Shown in pieces: positions 13,307-20,452 of a stretch of DNA of 36,232 nucleotides. Numbering within the stretch: position 1 is the first letter of the stretch; the number at the start of each line of letters is the position of its first letter. The position numbers and the translations under genes are program-made. Source of the DNA: an uncultured Alphaproteobacteria bacterium. GTDB taxonomy: Bacteria > Pseudomonadota > Alphaproteobacteria > UBA8366 > JADFVY01. The DNA is taken from the NCBI GenBank assembly GCA_947259795.1, contig CAMYNJ010000162.1, forward strand, positions 1 to 36,232, written 5' to 3'. The notes under the pieces were generated by a model, which made no database searches, had not been told where the DNA came from, and saw nothing but the letters and a program-made list of their open reading frames with translations.

Positions 13307-15094
13307 TCAGGCCGCTTTCGCCTGTGCCAGCCGGCGGATTTCGGCGAGAATCTCCTCCACCTGCATCGGCGCACCGGTCGAGCGGGTCAGTTTCGTCACC
13401 GGCCGGCCCAGCGCGCCGGAGATCAGGTTCGCGAACTGCCCCTCGTAATTCAATTCGGGAACCAGCACCGTGCCGCAATCGTCCATGAAGGCCACAATCC
13501 GCTCCTTCGGCAGCGGTGACAGCATCACCACCTTCATCGCCGAGCAGCGGATGCCTTCGTCCTGCGCAGCGAACATGGCTTCCAGGATTTCGCCGAAGGT
13601 CGAGCCCCAGCCCAGAATGCCGACATCCACCGGCCCCTCGTCGCCGAAGCGCTTGCAGATGGTAAAGTCGGGATGGCTCAGCGCACCGTCCAGCTTCCGG
13701 TGACGTTTGGCGTTCATCGCCAGGTGGTTCTCGGGCGCATCGCTGGGTTTGCCGAGCTGGTTGTGCTCCAGGCCGGTCACGGTATGCATGCCGCCTTCCT
13801 CGCCCGGAAGGGCGCGCGGACTGATATGATCGTCCGTATCGGCGAAGCGCGGATACTCGCCGTCGCCGCGCCAGGCATCCAGCCCCTTGTTCAGGTTCGG
13901 CGCGAAGGGATTGGCGTCCGGCGGGATCACGGTCTCGTAGCGGTTCGACAGATAGAGGTCGAGCAGCACGACCACCGGCGTCTGATATTTCTCGGCCATC
14001 TCGAAGGCCTTGCCGGCGGTGCGGTAGCAGCCTTCGACATTGGTCGGCGCCAGCACGATTCGCTGGGCGTCGCCGGCACCGCCGAATACCGCGAGGTTGA
14101 GATCCGATTGTTCCGTCTTGGTCGGCATACCGGTTGACGGCCCGCCGCGCTGGCTGACGAAAACCACCGACGGCACCTCGCCCATCACGCCCAGCCCCAG
14201 CATCTCGGTCATCAGCGCGAGGCCCGGGCCGGAAGTTGCGGTCGCCGCGCGGGCTCCGGTATAGCCCGCACCAATGGTGGCCGCGATGGCGGAAATCTCG
14301 TCCTCGGTCTGCAGCACCCTGCCGCCATGCTTCGGCAGCTCCGCCGCCAGCCGCTCCAGGATCGTGGTCGCCGGCGTAATCGGATAGCCGAAAAAGGTAT
14401 CCAGCCCCGCGTCGATGCAGCCGCGCACCACGGCCCCGTTGCCGGTCATCATGGTCACTTTGCCGCTATCGCCTTTGCGGACCGGCGGGCCAAGCTGGAC
14501 GTCGTCCAGCTTGAAGACGCTTTGGCCGACCTCGTAGCCAGCATCGAAGGCGGCCGTATTCTGCACGGTAACGGCCTGGGCCTTGGTGCGGAACTTGTCG
14601 GCGATAATCTCGCGAAAGGCCTGGGGATCGATACCGTAGAGACCGGCCAGGTAACCCAGCACCACGATATTTCGCGACCGGGCCGAGGCCGTAACACGCT
14701 CGGAGATGCTGCGCACCTGCATCCCGTAGGGCAGCTGGCTGGGTTTGACATGGGCGGTCATGTGACCGCCCTCCGGCAGCCTCGCGATCGGCGAGGACTC
14801 ATAGATGACGGCGCCGTAATCGCGGACCTCGCCGACATGGGGAATGGCGTAGCTGTCGTCCAGCGAGATCAGCACGTCGGAATGGCGCTTCAGGGAATAG
14901 GCCTGTTCCGTGGTGATGCGCACCCGCGAAATGCATTTGCCGAAACCGCGGATTTCCGCCGGGTAGATGTCGAAGGCGATGACCTTGTAGCCCAGCCCCG
15001 CCATGGCGCGCTTCAGGATATCGCCGGCGGCGATCGTCCCGTCGCCGGCCGAGCCGATGACCGCAAACTGAATATCCGTGCCGTTCTTGTTCAT
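13307..15094 (-). CDS. korA: 2-oxoacid:ferredoxin oxidoreductase, fused gamma-alpha subunit
   Basis: The 595-aa protein joins the gamma domain (residues about 1-190, beginning IQFAVIGSAGDGTIAAGDIL) to the alpha domain. The alpha domain carries FFGYPITPATTILE, EDEISAIAATIGAGYTGARA and TSGPGLALMTEM. With the beta subunit it converts a 2-oxoacid and CoA to acyl-CoA, CO2 and reduced ferredoxin. The two FAD proteins that follow upstream on the same strand could link it to NAD(P). In Azoarcus evansii a 2-oxoglutarate:NADP+ oxidoreductase is built from KorA and KorB plus an FeS/FAD third subunit of similar sizes to those here. The start is 4 bp from the previous stop. Confidence 0.9.
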   Translation of the reverse strand: MNKNGTDIQFAVIGSAGDGTIAAGDILKRAMAGLGYKVIAFDIYPAEIRGFGKCISRVRITTEQAYSLKRHSDVLISLDDSYAIPHVGEVRDYGAVIYESSPIARLPEGGHMTAHVKPSQLPYGMQVRSISERVTASARSRNIVVLGYLAGLYGIDPQAFREIIADKFRTKAQAVTVQNTAAFDAGYEVGQSVFKLDDVQLGPPVRKGDSGKVTMMTGNGAVVRGCIDAGLDTFFGYPITPATTILERLAAELPKHGGRVLQTEDEISAIAATIGAGYTGARAATATSGPGLALMTEMLGLGVMGEVPSVVFVSQRGGPSTGMPTKTEQSDLNLAVFGGAGDAQRIVLAPTNVEGCYRTAGKAFEMAEKYQTPVVVLLDLYLSNRYETVIPPDANPFAPNLNKGLDAWRGDGEYPRFADTDDHISPRALPGEEGGMHTVTGLEHNQLGKPSDAPENHLAMNAKRHRKLDGALSHPDFTICKRFGDEGPVDVGILGWGSTFGEILEAMFAAQDEGIRCSAMKVVMLSPLPKERIVAFMDDCGTVLVPELNYEGQFANLISGALGRPVTKLTRSTGAPMQVEEILAEIRRLAQAKAA

Positions 15095-15098
15095 GGGC

Positions 15099-16127
15099 CT
15101 AATGCTCCCAGAAGGGCGAGGCGATATGCCCTTTCTTGTCGATGCGCAGGCGCTCGTCCTCCAGCCCCTCGAAGGCCTCGTTGGCGCCGGTAACGTTTCG
15201 CGCCGCCATCTCGCCCATCAGCCGGACATTGTTCCAGCCGTAATAGAACCTGTAGGCGTTGTCCTCCGCAGACCAGATCTGACAGACGTCGCCGGCGGCC
15301 CAGATATTCTTGTCGGTGGTGTGCAGCATGGGATCGACCAGCAGGCCGCGTTCGATATCGACGCCGGAACCCAGCATGAATTCGGCGGTCGGCACCAGGC
15401 CGTAGGACGGCATCACGACGTCGCCTTGGACGTCGCCGCCATCGTCGAAGATCACGCGGCGGGCGGGTTTGCCCGCTTCGCCTTCCTCCACCGCGACAGG
15501 GTGTACGCCATCCACGACCTCAATGCCCATATGCCCCAGCGCCTGGATGAATCCGTCGCGCTCGTCCTCCGCGATCCTGTGGGGCCAGAAGGTATATTCG
15601 TTGGTCAGCAGGACGACCCGGTATCCGGTATCGATCAGGGTGCGGGCAAGGTCCAGCCCGATCATGTCGCCGCCCAGCATGACCAGCGTGCCGCCGGCGG
15701 GTAACGCCTTATAGGTGGTCATGGCGGCCTCGAACGAACCGAAGCCGCTCATCAGGCCGCGATAGTCGCTGAGTTCCTCCGGCAGATATCCCTGCCCGCC
15801 GGCGCAGACCAGCAGGCGATCGTAATGCATGACCTCGTTATGGGCGAAGGTGATGGTGCGACTGCGGGCGTCGACGTCGGTCACCCGGCTATTGCGGCGA
15901 AGCGTGATGCTGTGATCGTCGTAATAGGACAGGGGATGTACCAGGATCTCCCGCCAGTCGTAACAGCCGCGGAACACGCGGGGCAGGTCGTAGCGGTTAT
16001 AGAAGGGCAGGCTGCCCATGGTGATGATGGTGATGCGGCAGTCCGGGTCGCGCTCGCGCAGCGTTATCGCGGCGCCGTTGCCCGCGCTGCCGTTGCCGAT
16101 GATGACGTTGTGGATTGCCTCGCCCAT
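15099..16127 (-). CDS. FAD/NAD(P)-dependent oxidoreductase
   Basis: The 342-aa protein is a pyridine-nucleotide reductase of the nitrite reductase/rubredoxin reductase type. It has an N-terminal FAD motif VIIGNGSAGNGAAITLRE, RLLVCAGGQ, a second nucleotide-binding part (LVMLGGDMIGLDLARTL) and NIWAAGDVCQ. It lacks a redox disulfide. It lies 3 bp after the GltD-like gene and 4 bp before korA, so it is surely co-transcribed. It may carry electrons between ferredoxin and NAD(P)H or another acceptor. The partner is inferred from position alone. Confidence 0.85.
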   Translation of the reverse strand: MGEAIHNVIIGNGSAGNGAAITLRERDPDCRITIITMGSLPFYNRYDLPRVFRGCYDWREILVHPLSYYDDHSITLRRNSRVTDVDARSRTITFAHNEVMHYDRLLVCAGGQGYLPEELSDYRGLMSGFGSFEAAMTTYKALPAGGTLVMLGGDMIGLDLARTLIDTGYRVVLLTNEYTFWPHRIAEDERDGFIQALGHMGIEVVDGVHPVAVEEGEAGKPARRVIFDDGGDVQGDVVMPSYGLVPTAEFMLGSGVDIERGLLVDPMLHTTDKNIWAAGDVCQIWSAEDNAYRFYYGWNNVRLMGEMAARNVTGANEAFEGLEDERLRIDKKGHIASPFWEH

Positions 16128-16130
16128 GGC

Positions 16131-17948
16131 TCATATGTCCTGCGTGACGAACTCGTTGCGGGTAATCGTGATGCATTTGGTCGGACAGACCATGAAGCAG
16201 GCGCCGCAGCGGATGCATTCGTTATTGTCGATCCAGATCGCGCCGACCTCGTCCCACTGCCGCGTTTCCTTCAACTCGCCATAGGTGCCGTCCTTGCGGA
16301 TTTCCACACCTTCCACCAGCTTGATGCAATTCTTCGGCGCGACCTCGATGCAGGCGCGGCAATAGATGCAGTTGTCGATGTCGATCTGGTATTTCAGATT
16401 GCACAGATAGCAGCGTTTCGACTCGGTCCCGGCCACCTCTTCGCCGTAACCGGTTTCCACTTCGCAGGTCAGCGCTCCGGCCCGCTTGGTCAGGGTGGCC
16501 GTCGGCATGTGCTGGCTTTCGATAAAATCGAAGGACCGTTCGCGTAGCGGCCCTGCCACCGGCTCGATACGAACCACCTGGCGACGGCGCTGATGGCCCA
16601 TCAGCCACTGGTCAATGCCGTTGGCAATACGGCGGCCGTTGCCGATAGCCTCGATGATGGTGGTGGGGCCGGAGACGAAATCGCCGGCGGCGAATATGCC
16701 CTTGACCGATGTCTTGCCGCCTTCGCCGGCCTTGACGCTGCCCCAGCGGTCCAGCGCCAGCTTCACATCCAGATAATCATTGACCGTGCGCTGGCCGATG
16801 GCGATCAGCAGCGTGTCGCAGGGTTCGGTGAATTCGGAACCCTCTATCGCAATGGCCTGGCGGCGGCCGTTATCGCGCCAGCCGCCCAGCCGGTTCTGCG
16901 CGAACTCGACGCCATGCAACGCGCCGTTTTCGTCGACCAGCAGTTCCACCGGCGTGCGCAGGCCCTTGAGGCGGACACCCTCGCGCTTGGTCTCGAATAT
17001 CTCATCCTTGGTGACCGGGATATATTCTTCGGCCGTGCGGATATGGATGGTAACCTCTTCCGCGCCCAGCCGTTTCGCAACACGCGCGCAATCCAGCGCG
17101 GTGAAACCGGCGCCGACCACGGCAACGCGCTTGCCGACCTTCTTCTTCTCGCCCCGATGCATCTCCATCAGGAAATCGAGGCCGTATTCGACGCCTTCGA
17201 TCGAGGTCGGGTCGTCCCTGCCCACGCCTCCCTTCAGGGGCAGTTTCACCGCCGCCATGCTGCCGGTAGTCAGCAAGACAGCATCGTAATCCTTGCGCAG
17301 CCGCGCCAGGGGCGTCTGGCCGGTCCCCTTCCCGATCTCCGCGCCGGTGCGCAGTTCCACGCCCAGCCGCAGCGCGTTGTGCAGCTCTACATGCAGGATG
17401 TCGCGCGGCAGGCGGAAGGCGGGTATGCCGTAACGCAGCATGCCGCCGGGGTCGCGCTCGCGCTCGAAGATGGTGACGTCGTGGCCCAGCAGCGACAAAT
17501 CGTGCGCCGCGGCCACGCCCGCCGGCCCGGCGCCGACGATGGCGACGCGCTTGCCCGACGGTGTGTAGAGGCTTTCGGTAATGCGGTGGCCGACATGCTT
17601 CAGGTCGCTGGCCGATCGCTTCAGATGGCAGATATTCACCGGGTCGCCATTGCCCGGTTGGCCATGCCGGCAGACATCCTCGCAGGGGCGCGAGCAGATG
17701 CGCCCCAGCACGCCGGGCAGCACATTGGCCTCGCGGTTGATCTCGTAAGCCCGGCCGTAATCCTTTTCCATGATCGCCTGGATATAGGCGGGGATGTTGG
17801 TCAAGGCGGGGCAGGCGGTCTGACAGGGGATATTCTCGCGTACCCAGCCGATATCGCGGGGATCGTCGGAATACCAGACCTGGTCTTCACCGGGCGCCGG
17901 CCCGGGGCGCACCGCGCGGCTATTCTTGGCCTTGCGCGGCTCAGACAT
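16131..17948 (-). CDS. korC: GltD-like FAD oxidoreductase with C-terminal two-cluster ferredoxin domain
   Basis: The 605-aa protein starts at ATG 17948 behind GGAGGGGG. Its N-terminal region has the Cys pattern of glutamate synthase small-chain relatives (IPCQTACPA, ICSRPCEDVC). The FAD motif VAIVGAGPAGVAAAHDL and the NAD(P) motif VAVVGAGFTALDCARVA follow, then FAAGDFVSGPTTIIEAI. The C-terminus has CIYCRACIEVAPKNC and CIRCGACFMVCPTKC, two [4Fe-4S] sites, and an extra CYLC. It probably passes electrons between ferredoxin-level donors and NAD(P). Size and context match the third (KorC) subunit of the Azoarcus 2-oxoglutarate:NADP+ oxidoreductase. The gene symbol is by analogy. Confidence 0.85.
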   Translation of the reverse strand: MSEPRKAKNSRAVRPGPAPGEDQVWYSDDPRDIGWVRENIPCQTACPALTNIPAYIQAIMEKDYGRAYEINREANVLPGVLGRICSRPCEDVCRHGQPGNGDPVNICHLKRSASDLKHVGHRITESLYTPSGKRVAIVGAGPAGVAAAHDLSLLGHDVTIFERERDPGGMLRYGIPAFRLPRDILHVELHNALRLGVELRTGAEIGKGTGQTPLARLRKDYDAVLLTTGSMAAVKLPLKGGVGRDDPTSIEGVEYGLDFLMEMHRGEKKKVGKRVAVVGAGFTALDCARVAKRLGAEEVTIHIRTAEEYIPVTKDEIFETKREGVRLKGLRTPVELLVDENGALHGVEFAQNRLGGWRDNGRRQAIAIEGSEFTEPCDTLLIAIGQRTVNDYLDVKLALDRWGSVKAGEGGKTSVKGIFAAGDFVSGPTTIIEAIGNGRRIANGIDQWLMGHQRRRQVVRIEPVAGPLRERSFDFIESQHMPTATLTKRAGALTCEVETGYGEEVAGTESKRCYLCNLKYQIDIDNCIYCRACIEVAPKNCIKLVEGVEIRKDGTYGELKETRQWDEVGAIWIDNNECIRCGACFMVCPTKCITITRNEFVTQDI

Positions 17949-17983
17949 CGCCCCCTCCAATTTCCGGTCGCGCACCCGTCATG

Positions 17984-18547
17984 TCAGTCTCCCTGCGCCA
18001 GCGCGGCCAGATTGTCGATATCGTCACGCAGGGCACGAAAATAATCGGCGACGGCATCGCCGAACAGCGGATCGTCCTCGCCGTCCAGCTGGCCGTCGAT
18101 TTCGGCCCAGTCCCGATCGGAAAGCACCCGCCGGGCAGCCGGGAACATATGCGATTCCTCGCGCGCGATGTGGTGGCGGTAGCGGCGGATGAAATCGTGG
18201 GTCAGTTTCTGCACATGGTCGCGGTCGACCGGTTCTTCCGCCAGGGCGCGTTCGATCAGCTCGGCCAGTTCGCGGGTCGCCTCGGCCAGGCTGCGATGTT
18301 CCTCCTCGAGGTCGCCGACCTCGGCTGCAAGGACAGGGTCCCGGCTTCGCAGGATGTCATAAATCAGGTCTTCCTTGGGATGATGAACCGCATCGGGATA
18401 TTCCAGGCAATATCGCAGGATGGCGCCGATCGTGTCATAATCAGCCGCTCCACCGGCCGTGAACAGAGCAAGTTGCCGGTCGAGAAGATCCAGCAGCCGC
18501 GAGAGATCGGCATGCTCCTTATGAAGTCTATTCAGCACTTCCGGCAT
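17984..18547 (-). CDS. Hemerythrin domain protein
   Basis: The 187-aa all-helical protein begins MPEVLNRLHKEHADLSRLL. It has the His/Glu ligand pattern of hemerythrin HHE proteins: HKEH, HHPKEDLIYD, DLEEEHRSLAE, then FIRRYRHHIAREESHMFPAA. A di-iron site for O2 or NO binding is expected. It is the first gene behind a class II FNR/FixK promoter and 35 bp ahead of the FeS/FAD oxidoreductase genes. A role in keeping O2 or NO away from the oxygen-sensitive ferredoxin oxidoreductase is a reasonable inference. Iron-storage or repair roles of the YtfE type are alternatives. Confidence 0.9.
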   Translation of the reverse strand: MPEVLNRLHKEHADLSRLLDLLDRQLALFTAGGAADYDTIGAILRYCLEYPDAVHHPKEDLIYDILRSRDPVLAAEVGDLEEEHRSLAEATRELAELIERALAEEPVDRDHVQKLTHDFIRRYRHHIAREESHMFPAARRVLSDRDWAEIDGQLDGEDDPLFGDAVADYFRALRDDIDNLAALAQGD

Positions 18548-18576
18548 TGGGCCCGCCTTTCCGCCCGTGGAAATCT

Positions 18577-18625
18577 GCGCGGGAGTATAGGCGATTGAAG
18601 TCCACTACAAATTGACCTGCGTCAA
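18577..18625 (-). promoter_or_regulatory. Class II FNR/FixK/DNR-type promoter of the hemerythrin-oxidoreductase operon
   Basis: TTGACCTGCGTCAA at 18612-18625 fits the FNR/FixK/DNR core TTGA-N6-TCAA with perfect symmetry of the outer five bases. Taking its centre as -41.5 places TATACT (18589-18584, minus strand) exactly at -12 to -7. The predicted start is near 18577, 30 bp ahead of the hemerythrin ATG. Confidence 0.75.
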
Positions 18626-18696
18626 CGAAAGCCTTGCGAACAGATCGGCCAAAGGGCGGAAGAGGCAATCCGTGATTTGCCCGGCTAGAGGCGCGG

Positions 18697-19743
18697 CTAG
18701 AGTTTCTCCCGCACCAAACCGGACAGCGTCGCCCTTGCATTTTCCGGTAGCCGCCGCGCGCCTGTGCGGAGCGCCCGAAACCAGACGGGCCCCCGTCCGA
18801 CCGCTTCGGACCAGGCATCCTCAAGCGCGTTGGGCATGATTTCGGCCAGCGCCTCGACCAGTTCGCCCGCCTGTCGGATGTCCTTTTGCGCCTTCGCCTC
18901 CAGCCCCGCCCGCCGGCGGGTTGCCACGATGAGCTTGTGCAGGGCATAGCGCGCTGGCCGGGGTATGCTAACCAGGACACCATAGCGGTAAAGCAACGCG
19001 GCGGGTGCCGGGTCGTGGATCAGGAAATCCAGGAACCGGAGCGGTTGGGCATGAACACCGAGCGCCGGAAGCTCCACCGGTTCGTCGCTGTCCGGTCCCT
19101 GGTTCGGCGTAAGAAGCTCCAGGCTCATGCCGCTCGACGCCTCGCGCCAAGCTGTCGGCTGCCCCGGGTAAAGTGACGCCCGTTCCTCGAATCGGCCCAC
19201 CGCGCAGAGGGCATCCTGGATTTTCGGACTAACGTGATCGTCGATAGCGACGCTCACCGGCCGGAACTGGGCGATGTCGATGTCGTCGGTTGTGGCTGTT
19301 GCCTCAGCGAGATCGGTGCCCAGCATTGCAGGATAACAGCGATAGGCATGCGTCCCCACAAGCACCGTCCGCAGCCTGAACAGCCCGGCCCGCGACAAGG
19401 CCGACAGTGTCTTGCCCGTAAGCAGGTCGGGGGCCGGCAAGCCCGCCTCACGCAGAATTCGAACCAGCTTGCCACGCTCTTTCTCGCGCTCCTTCAAATC
19501 CTGTTTTTGCTGCTTGAGCCGGTCCACGCGCGAGCGCATTTCCTCGCTGTCGGGACCCAGATAGCGTTCGACCTGTTTCCGACCGACATGGGTGATCGCA
19601 TACCAATAGTCGCGGCCCTTGATTGTACGTCTGACGGGATTTCCACCGACATAGTGGATCTCGTCGTCCTGCAGCCGCTGCAGCAATTCCGAGTAAGTAG
19701 CCAGGATATTCGTGGCGTAGGCGTGCATCACCAAATTACCCAT
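18697..19743 (-). CDS. Nucleotidyltransferase-fold protein (GSU2403-like)
   Basis: I recognise the GSU2403-type nucleotidyltransferase fold. An N-terminal part (TNILATYSELLQRLQDDE) and a charged coiled coil (RVDRLKQQKQDLKEREKERGK) come first. Then comes VLVGTHAYRCYPAMLG...ATTDDIDIAQF, which carries the GS-type glycine and paired Asp of the catalytic site. The C-terminus (KLIVATRRR...KDIRQAGELVEAL) resembles a helper domain of such proteins. The function is unknown; nucleotidyltransferase folds of this kind occur in defence and toxin modules. The start is uncertain: ATG 19743 lies within the 37-bp repeat, ATG 19728 just after it and ATG 19794 before it. None has a good ribosome binding site. 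No partner gene is visible. Confidence 0.82.
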   Translation of the reverse strand: MGNLVMHAYATNILATYSELLQRLQDDEIHYVGGNPVRRTIKGRDYWYAITHVGRKQVERYLGPDSEEMRSRVDRLKQQKQDLKEREKERGKLVRILREAGLPAPDLLTGKTLSALSRAGLFRLRTVLVGTHAYRCYPAMLGTDLAEATATTDDIDIAQFRPVSVAIDDHVSPKIQDALCAVGRFEERASLYPGQPTAWREASSGMSLELLTPNQGPDSDEPVELPALGVHAQPLRFLDFLIHDPAPAALLYRYGVLVSIPRPARYALHKLIVATRRRAGLEAKAQKDIRQAGELVEALAEIMPNALEDAWSEAVGRGPVWFRALRTGARRLPENARATLSGLVREKL

Positions 19744-19771
19744 GCAAAAATATTTGTTGGATGGGTAATTT
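19735..19771. repeat. 37-bp inverted-repeat element, copy 1 (overlaps the nucleotidyltransferase start)
   Basis: The unit has arms ATTACCCAT and ATGGGTAAT around an AT-rich core containing AATATTTG. An identical copy lies 62 bp away at 19797-19833. The arms can form a hairpin and the whole unit is nearly palindromic. It covers the possible start codon of the nucleotidyltransferase gene, so it may be an operator. Confidence 0.9.
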
Positions 19772-19796
19772 AGCCATTTTGGAGAGAAATGCAATA

Positions 19797-19833
19797 ATTA
19801 CCCATGCAAAAATATTTGTTGGATGGGTAATTT
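19797..19833. repeat. 37-bp inverted-repeat element, copy 2
   Basis: It is identical over 37 bases to copy 1, in the same orientation, with 25 bp between copies. On the minus strand this copy would start a dead-end mini-ORF (MGNYCISLQNG), showing that the duplication carried a start-codon-like ATG with it. It lies between the soxG stop and the nucleotidyltransferase gene. Confidence 0.9.
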
Positions 19834-19846
19834 TGGCTACGTCAGC

Positions 19847-20452
19847 CTACGCCCCCCAATATTCCGCCTCACCCACCTCACCGCCCCATTGGGCCGCGGT
19901 TTCGGTGAGGAAGTCCCAGATTGTCACGGCGAAGCCGCGGGGGACATAGAGGTCGTAGCCGCCGCCGCGGTGGTGCAGGTTTGCGCCGACCAGATGGATC
20001 GCGCCGCCGGCGAAGGCACCTTCGGGGAAGCTGTCGGGGCGCAGGTCGGTGGGCAGGCCGCGGTTTAACAGGTCACGCGCGCGGGGGCCCTCGATGCGAA
20101 TCACCGTGCGGCTGTGCGACAAGTCGAGTGAGGTTCCCTGTTCCGCGTCGATTCCCATCGCCTGTTGCGCGGTGGCCTCGCCGGCGCGGGTCAGCCACCA
20201 GACGAAGGGCTGGACACGCAGCAACGTGCCCTTCGGACCGGCCGCCGATTGCAGCGGGCCGGGCGCGGCGTCGACGCCGACGATGCCAGCCAGCGTCGCA
20301 CCGACCTCGTCCATCGTTCCCGGCCAGCCTGAGACCTGCCACAGGCCGGCATCGCGGATCTCGCGCAGGGTGACGCCGGGGCCGTCCGTGCCGATATCGC
20401 CAGCCGGGCCGGGCTGGTAGTGCGTTGCCAGGGCCGATGTTCGCTCAAGCAT
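19847..20452 (-). CDS. soxG: Sarcosine oxidase gamma subunit
   Basis: The 201-aa protein starts at ATG 20452 (MLERTSALATHYQPG) and overlaps the end of soxA by 8 bp. It has the gamma-subunit pattern: VTLREIRDAGLWQVSGW near the start, LDLSHSRTVIRIEGPRARDLLNRGLPTDL in the middle and LYVPRGFAVTIWDFLTETA near the end. The fold resembles a GcvT-like domain. It is the last gene of the soxBDAG operon and completes the heterotetrameric enzyme, which oxidises sarcosine to glycine and passes the methyl carbon to tetrahydrofolate. Confidence 0.93.
   Translation of the reverse strand: MLERTSALATHYQPGPAGDIGTDGPGVTLREIRDAGLWQVSGWPGTMDEVGATLAGIVGVDAAPGPLQSAAGPKGTLLRVQPFVWWLTRAGEATAQQAMGIDAEQGTSLDLSHSRTVIRIEGPRARDLLNRGLPTDLRPDSFPEGAFAGGAIHLVGANLHHRGGGYDLYVPRGFAVTIWDFLTETAAQWGGEVGEAEYWGA

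Noticed and set aside
16593-18044. 483-aa plus-strand ORF
   Set aside because: It is fully antisense to the GltD-like oxidoreductase gene, whose motifs are intact; the plus-strand product shows no family features.
19735-19833. CRISPR-like direct repeats
   Set aside because: There are only two copies, with internal inverted symmetry and a 25-bp AT-rich gap; no cas genes are present.
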